Shown: positions 1 to 12,411, counted from the first letter of the stretch. The stretch is 64,000 nucleotides of DNA from Nipponacmea schrenckii (GCA_030562195.1 JAUJPP010000007.1:19155769-19219768); one strand, 5' to 3'. Numbers and translations: made by a program. Notes: generated by a model not told the origin, from the letters alone.

Positions 1-125
1 TGATACAGGAAAATGATGTAAGGGCATTACACATTTTCACCAGGGCAGACTCTTGGAAAAACTGGTACCAGAATGTTTTGACAGCACCTTATCACCTAGC
101 AGACGACAATCCAACTCTTTCTTGA
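1..125 (+). CDS. 3' end of an unrecognised protein-coding gene (partial)
   Basis: Frame 3 is open from the window edge to a TGA at 123-125 and encodes about 40 residues. They include the tract RADSWKNWYQNVLTAPYHL and end in DDNPTLS. The tryptophan-rich, mixed composition looks like genuine protein, unlike the low-complexity translations of the surrounding AT-rich DNA. It would be the last coding exon of a + strand gene lying mostly left of the window, convergent with HAUS8, whose stop is only about 80 bases away. I do not recognise the family. No AATAAA is visible just after the stop. It could be a chance open frame, because only 41 codons are seen. Confidence 0.45.
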   Translation, partial: IQENDVRALHIFTRADSWKNWYQNVLTAPYHLADDNPTLS

Positions 126-192
126 CTTAGTCATTTCACTGCCACAGGTGATAACCTTTGACATTCAGAAAATTAGTCCTTAACCAGTCTAC

Positions 193-198
193 TTTATT
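193..198 (-). terminator. Polyadenylation signal of HAUS8
   Basis: TTTATT on the + strand reads AATAAA on the - strand, five bases past the HAUS8 stop codon at 204-206. This supports 204 as the true end of the gene, rather than an intron donor at the same place (the stop TAA lies inside GTAAGT). Confidence 0.5.
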
Positions 199-203
199 TA
201 AAC

Positions 204-3200
204 TTACTTTTTCAGTTCCGCACATTCTGTATCTATCAGTTTCTGTGTAGTTTGTAAAGATGTAGAAAATTGGGATGTTTTGGGAATTTCTTGTCGAACT
301 AAACAACTTATTTCTCCTAGTAAATATTCACTTTCTTTTAATGAACTTTCTAGAGATTCTGAAAATCAATAATATTTACATTTCATTCTAGCATTCATCT
401 TGTAACATCACTACTACATATTATAAAGAATGTTAGCTGTCAATGGATACGAAAGAAAGCCTTTTAGTTGCCCCTTGAATTCAGCAAAGTATTTGGGATT
501 TTACATTCAAAGAACAAGCCAAAAGGTTTGGCCAAGTACCAGCTGGTAGAAAGAGAAATATTGGAAGGATCTTAATTTTTTATTCTTGTAAAAAAAATTT
601 GTACTAAATGACCCTTCAATGAATTATTTGAAATATAAGTTAAAGATAAATAAGACAATTTCATGTATAGATACTTCTAGAATATTTATTACTCTCAAAA
701 TTAAATGTGATTCTCACACTATCATCATGAAATATTGAAAGAATGAGGTATAAATATTCTACAAATATCAATCCTTAAAATTGTCTTTTATTATCTATTT
801 AAGGGGGTTGACAGCCCTAAACCTATATACAAAAAATAGACGATCCACCTATCTGAAATATTTAAATACATCAATGGAAAGATGGGACTTTCAGCTATCC
901 AAAAATATATAATGACATCTCAACTTTGAGAAATAGGGTATGAAAGATGAACGAAAAAAACGTCAATTATTCCCTTAAAATTAGCATATCTACTAGACTT
1001 TTTAATATAGAAGTTTGAAATTTTGCACAACACAAGTCTACATGTATCTCTACATGTCAAGATATTGATAGAAATCAAAATTTTGCGTGTGCATTTACGA
1101 AAAATTGAACTTTTGAAAAATTATTCATTTGATAAAAAAAGCCAACGTAAAGTTATAGAGGACATCATAAGCTTTAGCTGAAGACAAAGTTTGTAAAAAT
1201 CGGATAAAACGTAAGCGAGATATGCTTTTGGAAAAATGGCAGTTTTTTTCAACATTTTGTAAACCTTACGTAATTAAAGATCATGTTGTTAAAAGATCGT
1301 CTTTCATGCTTTAGAAATCTTTAAGCACCTTTTAGGCATCGATATGCACCGATAACCACATAATTGGCCTGCTAAAACAATGGATTAGCACATGTCCAAA
1401 CAACCCTACCCACCAATCATAAAATTTCTCTGTTTACCGGTACATGTGACGTAATGATTTATGGGACATCACGTGACTTCTGGATTCCCCCAATACAAAT
1501 CTGAACGACAAACTTAGAAAAGGTTTATTTAGCTGATGACGTAGTACTCAAAAATGTCAACTGACAACGTAATTTGTACGTCTGCATAGAGCAATACCCA
1601 ATTAGATTATCTTTACGGACCGATATCTGACAAACTACTGAAGCGATTGAGCTAAAATTTTTACTAGATGAGTTTTTTTTAATGCAAAATAGAATGGAAA
1701 TCAACTTTATACATTTCTTGATTGAAATACACCTCAAAAGATACGGTTGTCAACCCCCTTAATTATTTGTTTTGTGAACCTAAGTTGTTAATCTTGTGCA
1801 ATTCAGTTTCAAATTTCTTTCTAATTTTCACATTACAGTGCTCTTATTGATAATATAAACTAGTTACCTTGGAATGTATCTTCATCCTCTGGTATATAAA
1901 TACCTCGAGTTGATATTTGATGACGTGTTGTATCTAAACTTTCTGCTAGTTTCTTATATTCTTTATCTATTACTTGTAGATTAGTCATTACTGGATCTAA
2001 TCCTTTCTTCTAAAATATCAATTTAAACAATTATATCAACTTCTACTGATTTATAACAGTTGACAAATTGGTTGGTTGGTAGATGACATGTTTGTCCACA
2101 TCAAACAGATGCTGATATCGCAAACTAAATTTAGGTAGTTGTTGTTGTTTTAGATCAATTGGATGATTGGTACTATTGATTTGTAGTTGAGAAATTATGA
2201 AAAAAAAATGCCTTAATACACACATTTCTCTCAACCCATGTGTCCTTGGTTAATAATAATCACAAACTTTTATTATTTAATAACTACCCAGGGAAACAAG
2301 TTACTTAGTGCAAGGGTCTCTTTGTTTAGCCCACACCTAGACTGACACCTGACACAACTTTAAATGTTTTAATTATGGAGGTAGATCTCTACTCTGCTTC
2401 TTCAAATTCTGAATAGTGATAGGCTCAAATGTTTTACAATTGGTTAGATTTAAAAAAGTGTTTTATTGAATTATTATTTAGTATTTTACCTGTATTGCTA
2501 GTTGGTCGTCCAGTTGATTTAAATGTTTTAAGCTGACCAGATCCTGTCTTAATGCAGCTTCCTTTTCACGTAAACTTTCTACTTCTTCCCATAATGCATT
2601 TAACTGACTCTAAAAGACAATTTAGCTTGTTATTGTCTTCTAACAAGGGGTAGAACCATAGAGTTTTGAAAAGAACTTATTATAACTCTATGGTAGAACA
2701 CACATAATATCCAACCACACAGAAACTCTTCAAACAGTTATTTCATAATATATAAGACATATATAAGTCCAGAAACTGTTTTAGATAATTCCAAATTAAT
2801 TGCACAAAGTTTTTTCTCAATTCAAGTTAAAAAATTACATATTTTGTACAAACCATGGCAGATTTTACTTGTTCTTTAAATACCATCTTAGCTTTAGAAT
2901 CCAAATACAGCCATTGTAAATACCGTGAATATAAAACTTCTAATTTTTGTTGTGAAGATTTAATATCTTTTTTCTGAAAGCATAAACAATATGATATTCT
3001 CATATTCTCATATTCAAAAAAAATTCAAAAACATCAACAATGATCTTCAAAGCCAAATACTTCCTTATGTTGTTTGTGATTTATACTTAAGCATCATTAA
3101 CAGACATCTGTTTGGTACAACATTACCAACATTATAACAATTTAAAATTTAAATTGTCATCATAAGGTCATTGTGATCCTTTTTACATAACAATAACAGA

Positions 3201-6200
3201 TCCTGAAGTAAATAATAAATTCCATTTTCTAATCAATTTAAACCTATCTTAAAACTATATGTATGAGAATACTAGTCTCTGAGCAGTTCAATATCATTTA
3301 CTTATTTACTTACTTAACTGGCAAAATGTTTAATAAAAATACTACAAATACTATAAATAATGTATCAAAATAGGAATACTTACATTTGGTCTCTGTTTTC
3401 TATTTAAATATGGACTGCTTACTTTTCTTGTACTGTACATAGCGCTTAGATCTAAAAATAATGAAAGAACCGATTCTAATATGGTTTAGTTTTGAAGGGT
3501 TATATTTGATACAAAACATGCTGATATATGAATACATACCTTACTAAAAACAATTTTTTTTGGGGGGGGGGGGAGGGAAGATTGAGTATAGAAAAGGTCA
3601 CTTAGCCTTAGGTCTCAATTAAGCTACCCATATTCGAAGAACCCCGCCCTCAACTATTGGCTTGGAAAATCCCGATTATAATACATGTCTTTCTTATTGT
3701 TTTAGATGTTCAATTGTCTATAATAAATGGGGATAAAGTTTTATGACTTCCATTCCAGTTGAAATAGTCTAATGATGTACCTGTAGATATTGCTGAGATT
3801 TCAGCATGTATAGCAGAAGCATCGATATCCTGTGACTGATTAGGAAGATTGTCTACACAAGGTGTGGATGTTTTACCACCAACAGTCTGTGATGACAGTT
3901 GACTAGGTGTAACAGCACGCGTTGGTTGTTGATTATTACTGACTGTATTAGAGGCTAGGTTTTTTCGTGGTAATGTTGGAGTGGTGCGAGAATTGTTTGC
4001 TGTTTTAGTCACTGGTAAGCTTTTATTACTGGCTTTTTTTGTTCTTGATGAAGGCTACAAAAACAAACAAAATTTGTCATTAACAATAAAAAAATACCTA
4101 GCCTTGTTTGAAAATATCATTAGTGTCTCATTAATCTTCAACCCTGCTGTAAGAAACTTTGATATAGTTGGTGATTCAAACTCACCTAAACAGTTTAAAA
4201 CAAACAGTCTTCTTTTTATAGATTATTAATCTTAATCATAACTAAGTTGTCAGTACATATATCCAAAGGCAAAAGTTTTATCCTTTTCTTTCAGAATAGG
4301 ATCCTTGATCAATTACATTTACCTCATTCCAACTATAAATTCCATACTGTGTATTGATTTTCTCTTGTTTTTTCCCAGCAATCTTTTTCATGTCAGAGAA
4401 TATAGCCTGACCGAATAGAAGGACTACATTAAACTAAAATCATCAAAATTACCACCCTGAGGTTTGAAACCCCAAGCCACACGTTATTTAAACTTTATAA
4501 CCCACCTTTTCATTGAAAGAAGAAGATGATTTTGAAGAAACTTGTAAATATCTTGAAGGAATAATTGTTGGAGCTGAAAATAAAAATAATATACCATGAT
4601 TTATTGACTATTTAACAGTGGCATGTCTACAAGAGGCCATGGCCCAAACCAGCAAGAGAGACTCCAAAGAATTGCTTGTGAGTCTCTTGACATTTCTGCA
4701 TTTCCTACTGTCTTGTGATTCATAGAAACTACTATAAAACACCAATCAATGGTTAATAATAACAAAAACAACAATAGAATATTTATCATTTGCCTATGAC
4801 TATGACTATTATGGAATGAATTGTATTATAATTTACCGGTTTTCACTTTCATCTTTGTACCCTTGGAGGATGTCTTTTGATTCTGTGAGGCCCTGGAGAA
4901 AATAAACTACCTTTAAATGTATCAACATAAGATTAAATAAGTGAGTTATATACCATAATATTGCCGTTGTGTTTTTTGTTACACATGTATCATGATTAAA
5001 TAATACTGGTTTTTTGAAAAATAATAATAGAGTTGATCTGTATCTCCTGCTTTTCTGCAACTAATGAAGACTGACACTGCTATGAATTATGCCCTTGGGG
5101 ACATTTGCATCAGATTTTCCTTTTATTGATTTCAGATTTCTAACTTCCAACATTGAACAAACAGATAATTGTCCCATCCATAGAACAAGAAACTTTTTTC
5201 ATGTCATCCCCTCCAACTGATAATGGAAACAGGATTGAAAAGATACTATCTTTGTACCCTAGACCTAGCAAACATTCAACTCACTGAGTCACTGCGACTT
5301 CCATGATTTCTTGAACATTGTTCACTTACTTTGATTTTATAACTGGTATATATTCATCTATAGAACAAACAGTATCAGTTTCACTAATAATAGATTGTAT
5401 ATCATCATCTATATCACCCTTCATAGAACCACTTTCATCGCTATCATTAAAATTAGGCTGGGGATAGTTAGGTTTTATTTTTGACGGAGTACTTGCTATC
5501 TTTCTCATTGGTGTTCTTCCTTTACTGGCTGATTTACATGTTGATTTTGGACGGTCTGAAATTAGTATTAGTATAATTATTGTTCTTCTTTTCTAATACT
5601 TATTTACTGTTAATTTATGTTCAATAGAAAAAACATTCTGTATGGAATTAATCATTTACTTTTCACACAGGAAATTATTGTTATTTGCATTTGTGTAAGA
5701 AATAAAGAAAACGGTTGACAAAGTGAATAACAAAATCATTTTATACAATTCCATACCAAATTATCAACATATGAACCCAGATAAAAGTAAATAACTAACC
5801 TTTATGTAGAGGTGAAATAGCTTGTAATGTTGATGATTGTTTGACTTTAGTTACAGATCTACTCTTGTTTTCTACCACTATATTATCATTTCTTTCTCTG
5901 TTATCAATTAAAAATGGGTTGAAAAATTGGATTTATGAAATACTACAAAATGTTTGAACCTTTAAATAAAATCTTTTAAAGAATAAAAAATAAGCCAGTT
6001 TTATATCAATCAGATTGTTATTGTATGGAACTGATAAATATCAATAAATACCTCAGAGCATCATTTTCAAGATGACAAACAACTCTAACAGGTGATTTTT
6101 TCATCCCAATATTCACACTGACTTCAGCTGAATTTTCAGGATTTAACAAATTTTCTGTAGCATCCATTACAATAACTGACTGAAAGATACGAAGGAATTA

Positions 6201-8510
6201 ATATATCAAATTAATAAATAATAAAAAAATAAAACTGATACTATTGTCAATTACAAATGTAAATATTACTATTCATAACGCTTTTAAGCCTCAATATTCA
6301 CATAGAATAAACCCTGCAATATAACAGTCTCTCGCATAAAATCTGGCCTACTCCTGTACATAACTCTTACATACTTCTTTCAGACTACAAATACAATACT
6401 ACATGAAGGTACTACACTAATAATAAACGATACTACATAGACTAATACATACCTTATTCATATCATCTATAACCTCTGTGTCTATATCTGATAGATCTAA
6501 GGAAGATGTAGGCTGAGGTGATACTTGATCATTATGGGATGGTTTAAATCTGAAAACATTAACTTGAAATTTAACAAATGACAAACCATTAAGGGAGCAA
6601 AAGTTTTTTTTATACAAACTTGCACAATTACAATTATAGAGAAATTTTCATCAATGCTTGTGAGAATGAAGGAAGTCTTTTTTTTTTTTTGACAATGATG
6701 GCCAGAAGTATATGGAGACAGAAGAAATATCAAATTCTTTTGAACCTAAAACTGTACATTATCATTTTATAACGTTATGCACAGTCTGCTTTATAGAATC
6801 ATATAAGTGTATCATATCACAAAGAACTCAATAGCTTACTTGCTGGGTGTAACTGACAAAGTATCTGCATCATGATCTTCTATAACATCACTCACTGGAA
6901 TAAAAGAAACATTTAATCATAACATATGTTAGACAAGTACAGCCTCATCTATATCTGAATTCAATTTCAAATTGACTTAAAATGAGGTACCGTAATTGAT
7001 TCAAGCTTTATAATAATGTTGAAATTTTTATATGTTCTATTTTATTAAGATCTAAATGAACTTTTCCTCACTTTACCTTGAGCACCAGATAATGTCTTCT
7101 TCACAATATTACAAACTGGTTCAGTAACTAATCTTCCTTGAACCAAAGGTTTCCTGAAATTCAACCACAATCTATATTGATCCAGTCAATTCTTAGGCCT
7201 TTGATATTTGTCTAATGTTGGCTTAAGGACATCATCACTGAGTTTATCACTGAACCTCTTATTGATAATGTTTGCTAGTTTCTCTGCAACCTCGGGTCCA
7301 GTTACCTCTGTTGTATTGAAATCATCATATATTTCTTGTAAGGTTGTATCAAAATTTTCACCAGTAGTGCCAGGGGCAACAGTTGTTTGTTGAAACAAAT
7401 CATCTACATCCTTTGAAAGGTTGCCAATTGAACACTTGGATGAGCTGGACATGGAGTCAGTATCACTATCACTGATAGTATGATGTCCAATCTTCTTTCC
7501 CTTATTCAAAGGAGATTGATTTCTCAAACTTTTGTCATAATGGGATAATACTGAACGTCTAATAGGGGATCTAGATCGAGATCTCTTCCTTATAGGGATG
7601 GTATAGATCTGTGATGAAGATAGATTAGAATCTTTATCCGATGACATATTACTAATATTCTGCCAAGCAGTACCCATTGAGGCAATAGACAGACATATTT
7701 TTCATTGTGTCTTGTAATGACATTAGGAAGTCAACCGGTAGAGCAGCTGTAGAAGCTTGAGAACCTGGTACAGTTAAGGGAGATGTCACCGGAGGTGATT
7801 GGATATCATCTTCTTCATAAAGAATGTCATCTTCGTCCATTCTCTCAACCTTCGACTTCGAGGTAGAAGCGGCCATATTGAAATAACTCTGACCCAAATA
7901 CTTGTGAAGGATTCATATAAAAAGTTAAAATCAGTGATAATTGGGACAATTATCTACACTGAAAGATCTAAATAACAATCACAAGTTATGAAGAAACTTT
8001 AGAGAGCTAAAAGTTAAAAGCTCTAATCGATAAGTTTAGAAACTTATAAAAAACGTTATTTCTGTGGGACACAGAAAAACTTCATTGATACTAAAAGAGA
8101 CGATGCGGGGAAAATTGACATACAAGGACACATGCGCATCTCACATGATTTTGTAGACCAGAACATATGAGGTAGTAGAATTGTCCACATGTATCGATGG
8201 TTCCTTCATAGATTTATTCCTAAATAATGAACTAAAGATATAATAACGGCATCGGTAAATTTTTCACCGGGTTGACTGGAGAATATTGTCTCCGAGTTGA
8301 ATTTTGTTAACTAACAAAAATGTGTCTCTGGGTTGACATGTACCCGAGTTGAGCGAGTACCCGGTGTTTCAGTATCATAACCTTTGACAGGCCATTGGAC
8401 GGGTTTATGAAACTAAAAGACAACAGACTTTAAAATGTTACTTACCTATTTCGTTTAGGCACAGACCTTTGGGCTGGCTTGTAAAGATCTCGTTTGCCCT
8501 TAGATGCCAT
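204..8510 (-). CDS. HAUS8: HAUS augmin-like complex subunit 8, 16 coding exons, 610 aa
   Basis: HAUS8 is the microtubule-binding subunit of augmin, which recruits gamma-tubulin to spindle microtubules for branching nucleation. Exons on the - strand: 8446-8510, 7077-7153, 6840-6894, 6453-6549, 6052-6179, 5800-5897, 5330-5555, 4837-4892, 4506-4573, 4323-4406, 3781-4054, 3384-3451, 2854-2973, 2490-2609, 1868-2009, 204-358. All junctions are GT-AG and keep phase (1833 nt in total). The N-terminal half is basic, Ser/Thr-rich and probably disordered. The family tract PSRYLQ lies near residues 273-278. The last ~180 residues are coiled coil, with LDTTRHQ near 537-543 matching the LDTTRHE motif of vertebrate HAUS8. 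Human HAUS8 is about 410 aa, so this one has a longer disordered head. The start is the first ATG (MASKGKRDLYKP). The stop lies within a donor-like GTAAGT, so a further 3' exon outside the window cannot be fully excluded. Confidence 0.85.
799..1762. mobile_element. Non-autonomous DNA transposon with TTAA target duplication (piggyBac-like MITE)
   Basis: Sits in the last HAUS8 intron. Both ends read TTAAGGGGGTTGACA, in inverted orientation: 799-813 on + and its complement at 1748-1762. The outer TTAA is present on each side, as expected for duplication of a TTAA target by piggyBac-type transposases. The similarity continues imperfectly inward for about 10 bases. The ~960-bp body has no credible transposase ORF; the best open frame is 70 codons of low complexity. 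Assignment to the piggyBac superfamily rests only on the TTAA, because the terminal GGGGG differs from the usual CCC-type end. Confidence 0.6.
2655..2694. repeat. Short hairpin in a HAUS8 intron
   Basis: Perfect 11-bp arms ACCATAGAGTT (2655-2665) and AACTCTATGGT (2684-2694) are separated by 18 bases. The outer flanks both contain TAGAAC. It may be a minimal foldback element remnant. Confidence 0.4.
5155..5312 (-). mobile_element. Decayed tRNA-derived SINE, same family as the copy at 31065-31340
   Basis: On the - strand a tRNA-like head (box-A-like GTGACTCAGTGAGTTGAA) is followed by a segment ending in a dinucleotide-divergent version of the body seen at 31190-31250. Both copies read GGAGG...TGACATG.AAAAAGT..CT and then ATGGGAC. 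The B box is degenerate here, so the copy is old. It lies in the HAUS8 intron between exons 4837-4892 and 5330-5555. Confidence 0.45.
7186..7897 (-). pseudogene. DIRS-like retrotransposon gag-like ORF fragment
   Basis: Inside HAUS8 intron 1, two overlapping - strand frames (7652-7897, then 7186-7677) encode pieces of one protein broken by a frameshift near 7660-7690. The N-terminal piece is acidic (MDEDDILYEEDD). The second has an RS-rich stretch, and then a TGPEVAEKLANIINKRF tract leading to DKLSDDVLKPTLDKYQRPKN. The pattern of 'GP.VAE.LA..IN..F...LSD..L...LDKY.RP.N' is one I associate with the ORF1/gag-like product of DIRS-type elements in aquatic invertebrates. It stops exactly where the RPKN motif ends, with no reverse transcriptase or tyrosine recombinase following, so this is a truncated relic. 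HAUS8 exon 2 begins only 33 bases away. Confidence 0.6.
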
Positions 8511-9034
8511 CTTGATTTGGTATTTTGAATGCCGTTAATTCCAATGTTTGTTTGTGATAAAAAGTGACTTTCTAAAGGCCGCCATAATGATTTAAAATTT
8601 CAACTTTTTGTAAGAAAAAAAACGAAATGAACATTTTTATATCTATGTAACTTATGAAGAATAGCAAGTAGTTATACATTCAGTTTTGATATTATTTGCA
8701 ATTTTGAGGTATGTTTGAGATATGAGTAGAAACGAAACCTGCAAAAATTTAAACTGAAAGAAATACACTGTTTCATTTTATTTTTTAGTATAGAATATGA
8801 ACTTAACCGAATTTGGGAGAAGTCCATGAAACATTTTTTCCCTTTATAGTGTTCTTTACAAAAGTGATATTTTCAAATCAATAAGGTCATCAAAATCATC
8901 TATGAATTTTTTTCAAATAACCTAAACGTGTTTCATATTTTATGTCAACATAATTACTCTTCATTTATTATGAAATCCGAAATGCGTTGCTAATCAATAG
9001 TTTCTCCCTCTGTCATGGCCGGTGAAAGTCAAAA
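8511..9034. promoter_or_regulatory. Divergent promoter region between HAUS8 and SMIM8
   Basis: The HAUS8 ATG (8510, -) and SMIM8 ATG (9035, +) are head to head with 524 bases between them. The stretch must hold both 5' UTRs and core promoters. No TATA box is convincingly placed for either gene, as is usual for housekeeping bidirectional promoters. Apart from the uORF at 9015-9038 I see no other coding signal. Confidence 0.6.
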
Positions 9035-9038
9035 ATGA
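9015..9038 (+). promoter_or_regulatory. Upstream ORF (MAGESQK) overlapping the SMIM8 start as ATGA
   Basis: ATG at 9015-9017 in a good context (GTCATGG) opens seven codons. Their TGA at 9036-9038 overlaps the SMIM8 start codon at 9035-9037. If the transcript starts upstream of 9015, ribosomes would meet this start first, and SMIM8 would depend on leaky scanning or on termination-reinitiation. Confidence 0.5.
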
Positions 9039-9738
9039 ATACTTCTGAAGATCAACAACCCAAAAAGACTGATGTAAAATCAACGAAGAGGTCATGGGGT
9101 GGCATTTTCGAAATACGAGAACCCGGTGTTTCTCAAACAAAATCTACATCGCTCTTTAGAGCAGTCAATTTCGAACTGTATAGCCGACCTGTATGTGGTT
9201 TGTTACTCGAAATTTTAATTCAGCTTCGGCTTAACTATTGCAATACTTTATGCATCAATCAACACAAATCTCAAAGGTGGATGATCAATTATTTTGAATG
9301 CCACAGTCGACTAGTCTTAACTACCAGAATTATAGGAGCCTAGGCTAGTTATGTGTACTTTTTTAACCTAGCCTCTACATTATTGACAATGGCATCATGC
9401 ATTATTGATAATGATGAAATATGCTGAAAATCTATGAAAGAAGAGATCCTCGCTAATAAAACTCGATTATTTCTAAATTTGATTTCACAACATAAACTTA
9501 ATCCTTCTAACAGTCACATTTTGGAAATGTATGCATCAGGCTTCCAAGATATGACTATTGTAATATTTTACTATTTCAGAATAAAGTGACCATGTCAGCA
9601 GGAGGCATATTGTTTATAGGATGTATAGCTTATATAGCTTACATGAACATTACTGATGATAAACATAGAACACATTATAACACAATCAATTTAGATGGTA
9701 CCATATCTGCTAGACCTAGGACATCAAAATGGGAGTAA
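9035..9738 (+). CDS. SMIM8: Small integral membrane protein 8, two coding exons, 104 aa
   Basis: Exons 9035-9190 and 9580-9738 join at phase 0 with GT-AG borders. The family signature is clear: TSLFRAVNFELYSRP matches the TTLFRAVNPELF tract of vertebrate SMIM8 (C6orf162). One hydrophobic segment follows (about residues 57-73, GGILFIGCIAYIAY), and the C-terminus RPRTSKWE matches the conserved RKTSKWD ending. Human SMIM8 is 97 aa, so this is full length. It is a single-pass membrane protein of unknown function. The N-terminal ~35 residues are polar and variable. An AATAAA at 9820-9825 lies 82 bases after the stop. An ATG-rich uORF precedes the start. Confidence 0.9.
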
Positions 9739-12310
9739 AGTGTGTGGTAGAAGGTTACAATTGGCTGTATTTGTGAACAATTGCCCTGAGGAAAATGTTG
9801 TTTATACCAAATATAAATCAATAAAATTAAGAGTAGAGAAGTTTTTTTGGTTCACTTGGTACCACATGTCTTTAATTTAGGTGAATTTCTAGTAATGAAT
9901 GAATATGTTTGTTGTGTTAAGAAAGGATGTGTCTGAGAATGAACATAAGATTTATATTCTCAAACTTTACCATAATAAAGCATATACACTTATATATTGA
10001 TTAGTGGACCGGTGTTATAATTCTACAACAGAATCCCTTTATCTGAAAATCCACGAAACAAAGTAATGATTGAAAAAGCTTTAAAAGAATTTATTATAGG
10101 TACCGACATTTGAGAATTTAAATATTATGTTCATTCTAAGAAGTAGTATTTATTTAGATTGTAGATTTTTTTACAATAAATTGCATCAAAGTTTTGTTCA
10201 TCAAATAAAAATGATTTTATACATCTTGTATTCATTATCCATTGTCCATTATTAGCGAAGAAGATTTTATTAAAAGTTTGATGTTTATCCACAAGTTATG
10301 ATTTGGTCATAAGACATCAGTGACATTTATTATGCATAATCAACACTCTACTCTTTAGGCTAAGTTGTGACAGTTGGCAAAAATATGAAGAATAATATCA
10401 GCTCTTTTTACATTTTCCTGATTCTTGAATAATCAGAGGATTTGATGTATAGATATTAATCAAAACAATTTCAAACTTAATATTTTTATAACAATAAATT
10501 TACAGTCTTTACAATTCAATTACAAACCAATTCAAATGATGGAGGAAAACTCTTGGTTTGATATGACAGGCCATGACAAGTCAAATTCTATTCCTTATTC
10601 TAAACCAAATAAATCAAACTTTGCTAACATTAAATTTATAACTGTTCAGATTAGCATAAGGGTGAATTGAGACACATCTCAATGAAAGCTTTAGTATAAG
10701 TCACATTGCAATAAACTTATATTGATAATGTGAAATAAGATTGCAAAATGTGAAACTTGATGAAAGGTTGGACAATTTTTAACATTGTTTGAATCGAGAA
10801 AGTGGAATTACCTTCAAATAGCATTTAATACTTTTTATCATCTAGTCTTAGGCTATCAATTGTTTTTCAAAGAATTGAAAAGAGATTTTAAATTTTTTTA
10901 TGTATATCAGGTCACTGACAGCATGAATTTGCAACATTCCAAGTTCTTATCACATAGGGCTGCTGCCATTAGTAATTTTAGTGGAATTGCAGCAACCAGA
11001 CTTCTGATTGGAATTGGAATGGTGCAAATTTATGCTATTGGTGCCCCTGATAAAAATAAAGTGTGAGAAAACTCCTTTACAATAATTCCTTTAATGATAC
11101 AACTAAAACTGATAACAACAAAAAAAAGAGAGAGAGAGAGGTAATAACAGGACTAGAGAAATAACAGATAATAAAAATTCTGATGAACAACAATATAATT
11201 CTTTAAATAACCATCAAGATTGAGTTTGCCTTATACATTAATATGCTTTACATTCGCACTGTGGACAAATATAACTGAGCATTTCACAATTATAAAGATG
11301 GAACAATCTGAAATATTCTTGTGGCAAGAATTTAAGAATGTGACAGGGATCTAGTTTATACAGTATTTATATGTATAAGAAAGAAAAAATCTATTTTCTT
11401 TATTTTTTTTGAAAATATACTTTTAATATGGTCATGTCAATAATACATCCAACTAATAGCATTGTTATTTGAGGGTTTTTTTTTTAATTGCTTCAATGTT
11501 AAAAAATATATATAGAATTCAGTGCATGAGAGGTTAATGTTTAAAAAATAGCTCAGCCTTTAATATTTAAATATTCCAGTAGCATATAAATTCAGCATGC
11601 TTTGTTATTTCTAAATATCAGCAATCATATCAGGAGTTAATCTAGCAGACTTAATAATACCTTTCAAGTTAATATAATTATATATATCTGATAAACTGTT
11701 TACTCATCATACACGTAAAAGGTATAAAAACAGAATCTAAAACATAATGTTACTCACATTTCCACACTATGTGATCATCAGACAACTGACTTATTTCAGC
11801 CTGCTGTTAGACAAGTCGTTATTCAGTCGCACAATGAAATGATCAAACAGAATCCTAACTAAATTCAGTATAGTTGTCAAAAATTTGCATGGAGCACCCT
11901 GACATAAATATATCTATAATATGCTATTTTAATCCATGTATCCACTTGATTAAACAGGGCAAAGAAAAGTAACTATGAAGTAGATTATGTAGATTATAGT
12001 TACTGCTGTAAATATGGCAAAACATATGTCTTTGGTAATCATCAAAAAGATTTACTTGGCACAATTAAGTTTTAAATCAGCATTACAAATGTTAAAGTTT
12101 TGGCTAATTTATAGCAGTTTTAACCATTGTCTAGAGAATATCATAGGAAACTTTGTGTGATTCTTACATTGAAATAACACGCAGGAAGGTTCACAGCTAT
12201 GTTGAATTGATTCCTTGTCTTAATAAGTCAATTTTTTTAAAAGGTTATATTTCAACAAAACCTTTAAATCACATTTAAACATTTCTAAACTTTTAAATGT
12301 GATATGAATA
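9739..12310. other. 3' region of SMIM8 and intergenic spacer to NMNAT
   Basis: AT-rich sequence without a recognised gene. AATAAA motifs at 9820 and about 9975 would end SMIM8 transcripts. One exon-like segment lies at 10911-11066 (separate entry), followed by a short GA microsatellite near 11128. The rest shows nothing I can interpret. Confidence 0.5.
10911..11066 (+). other. Possible alternative 3' exon (weak)
   Basis: After a T-rich tract and CAG at 10908-10910, a phase-0 open stretch runs 51 codons to a TGA at 11064-11066, with an AATAAA overlapping its end. The peptide is hydrophobic in the middle (RLLIGIGMVQIYAIGAP) and the GC content exceeds the flanks. The entry phase fits the SMIM8 exon 1 donor at 9191, so it could be an alternative last exon giving a different membrane segment. 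No homology supports it, and it may equally be a decayed repeat. Confidence 0.2.
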
Positions 12311-12316
12311 TTTATT
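12311..12316 (-). terminator. Polyadenylation signal for the long NMNAT transcript
   Basis: TTTATT on + is AATAAA on the NMNAT strand, about 96 bases beyond the stop of the alternative terminal exon (12412). This supports that exon as a genuine 3' end. Confidence 0.45.
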
Positions 12317-12411
12317 TGAAATTAAAATTTTAGAAGAAATTCAAGATGGTTGTGTATTACTTCCTTGAAAGAACCATACATAGTTTCATATGAAGAGTAT
12401 AGAAATAGTTT

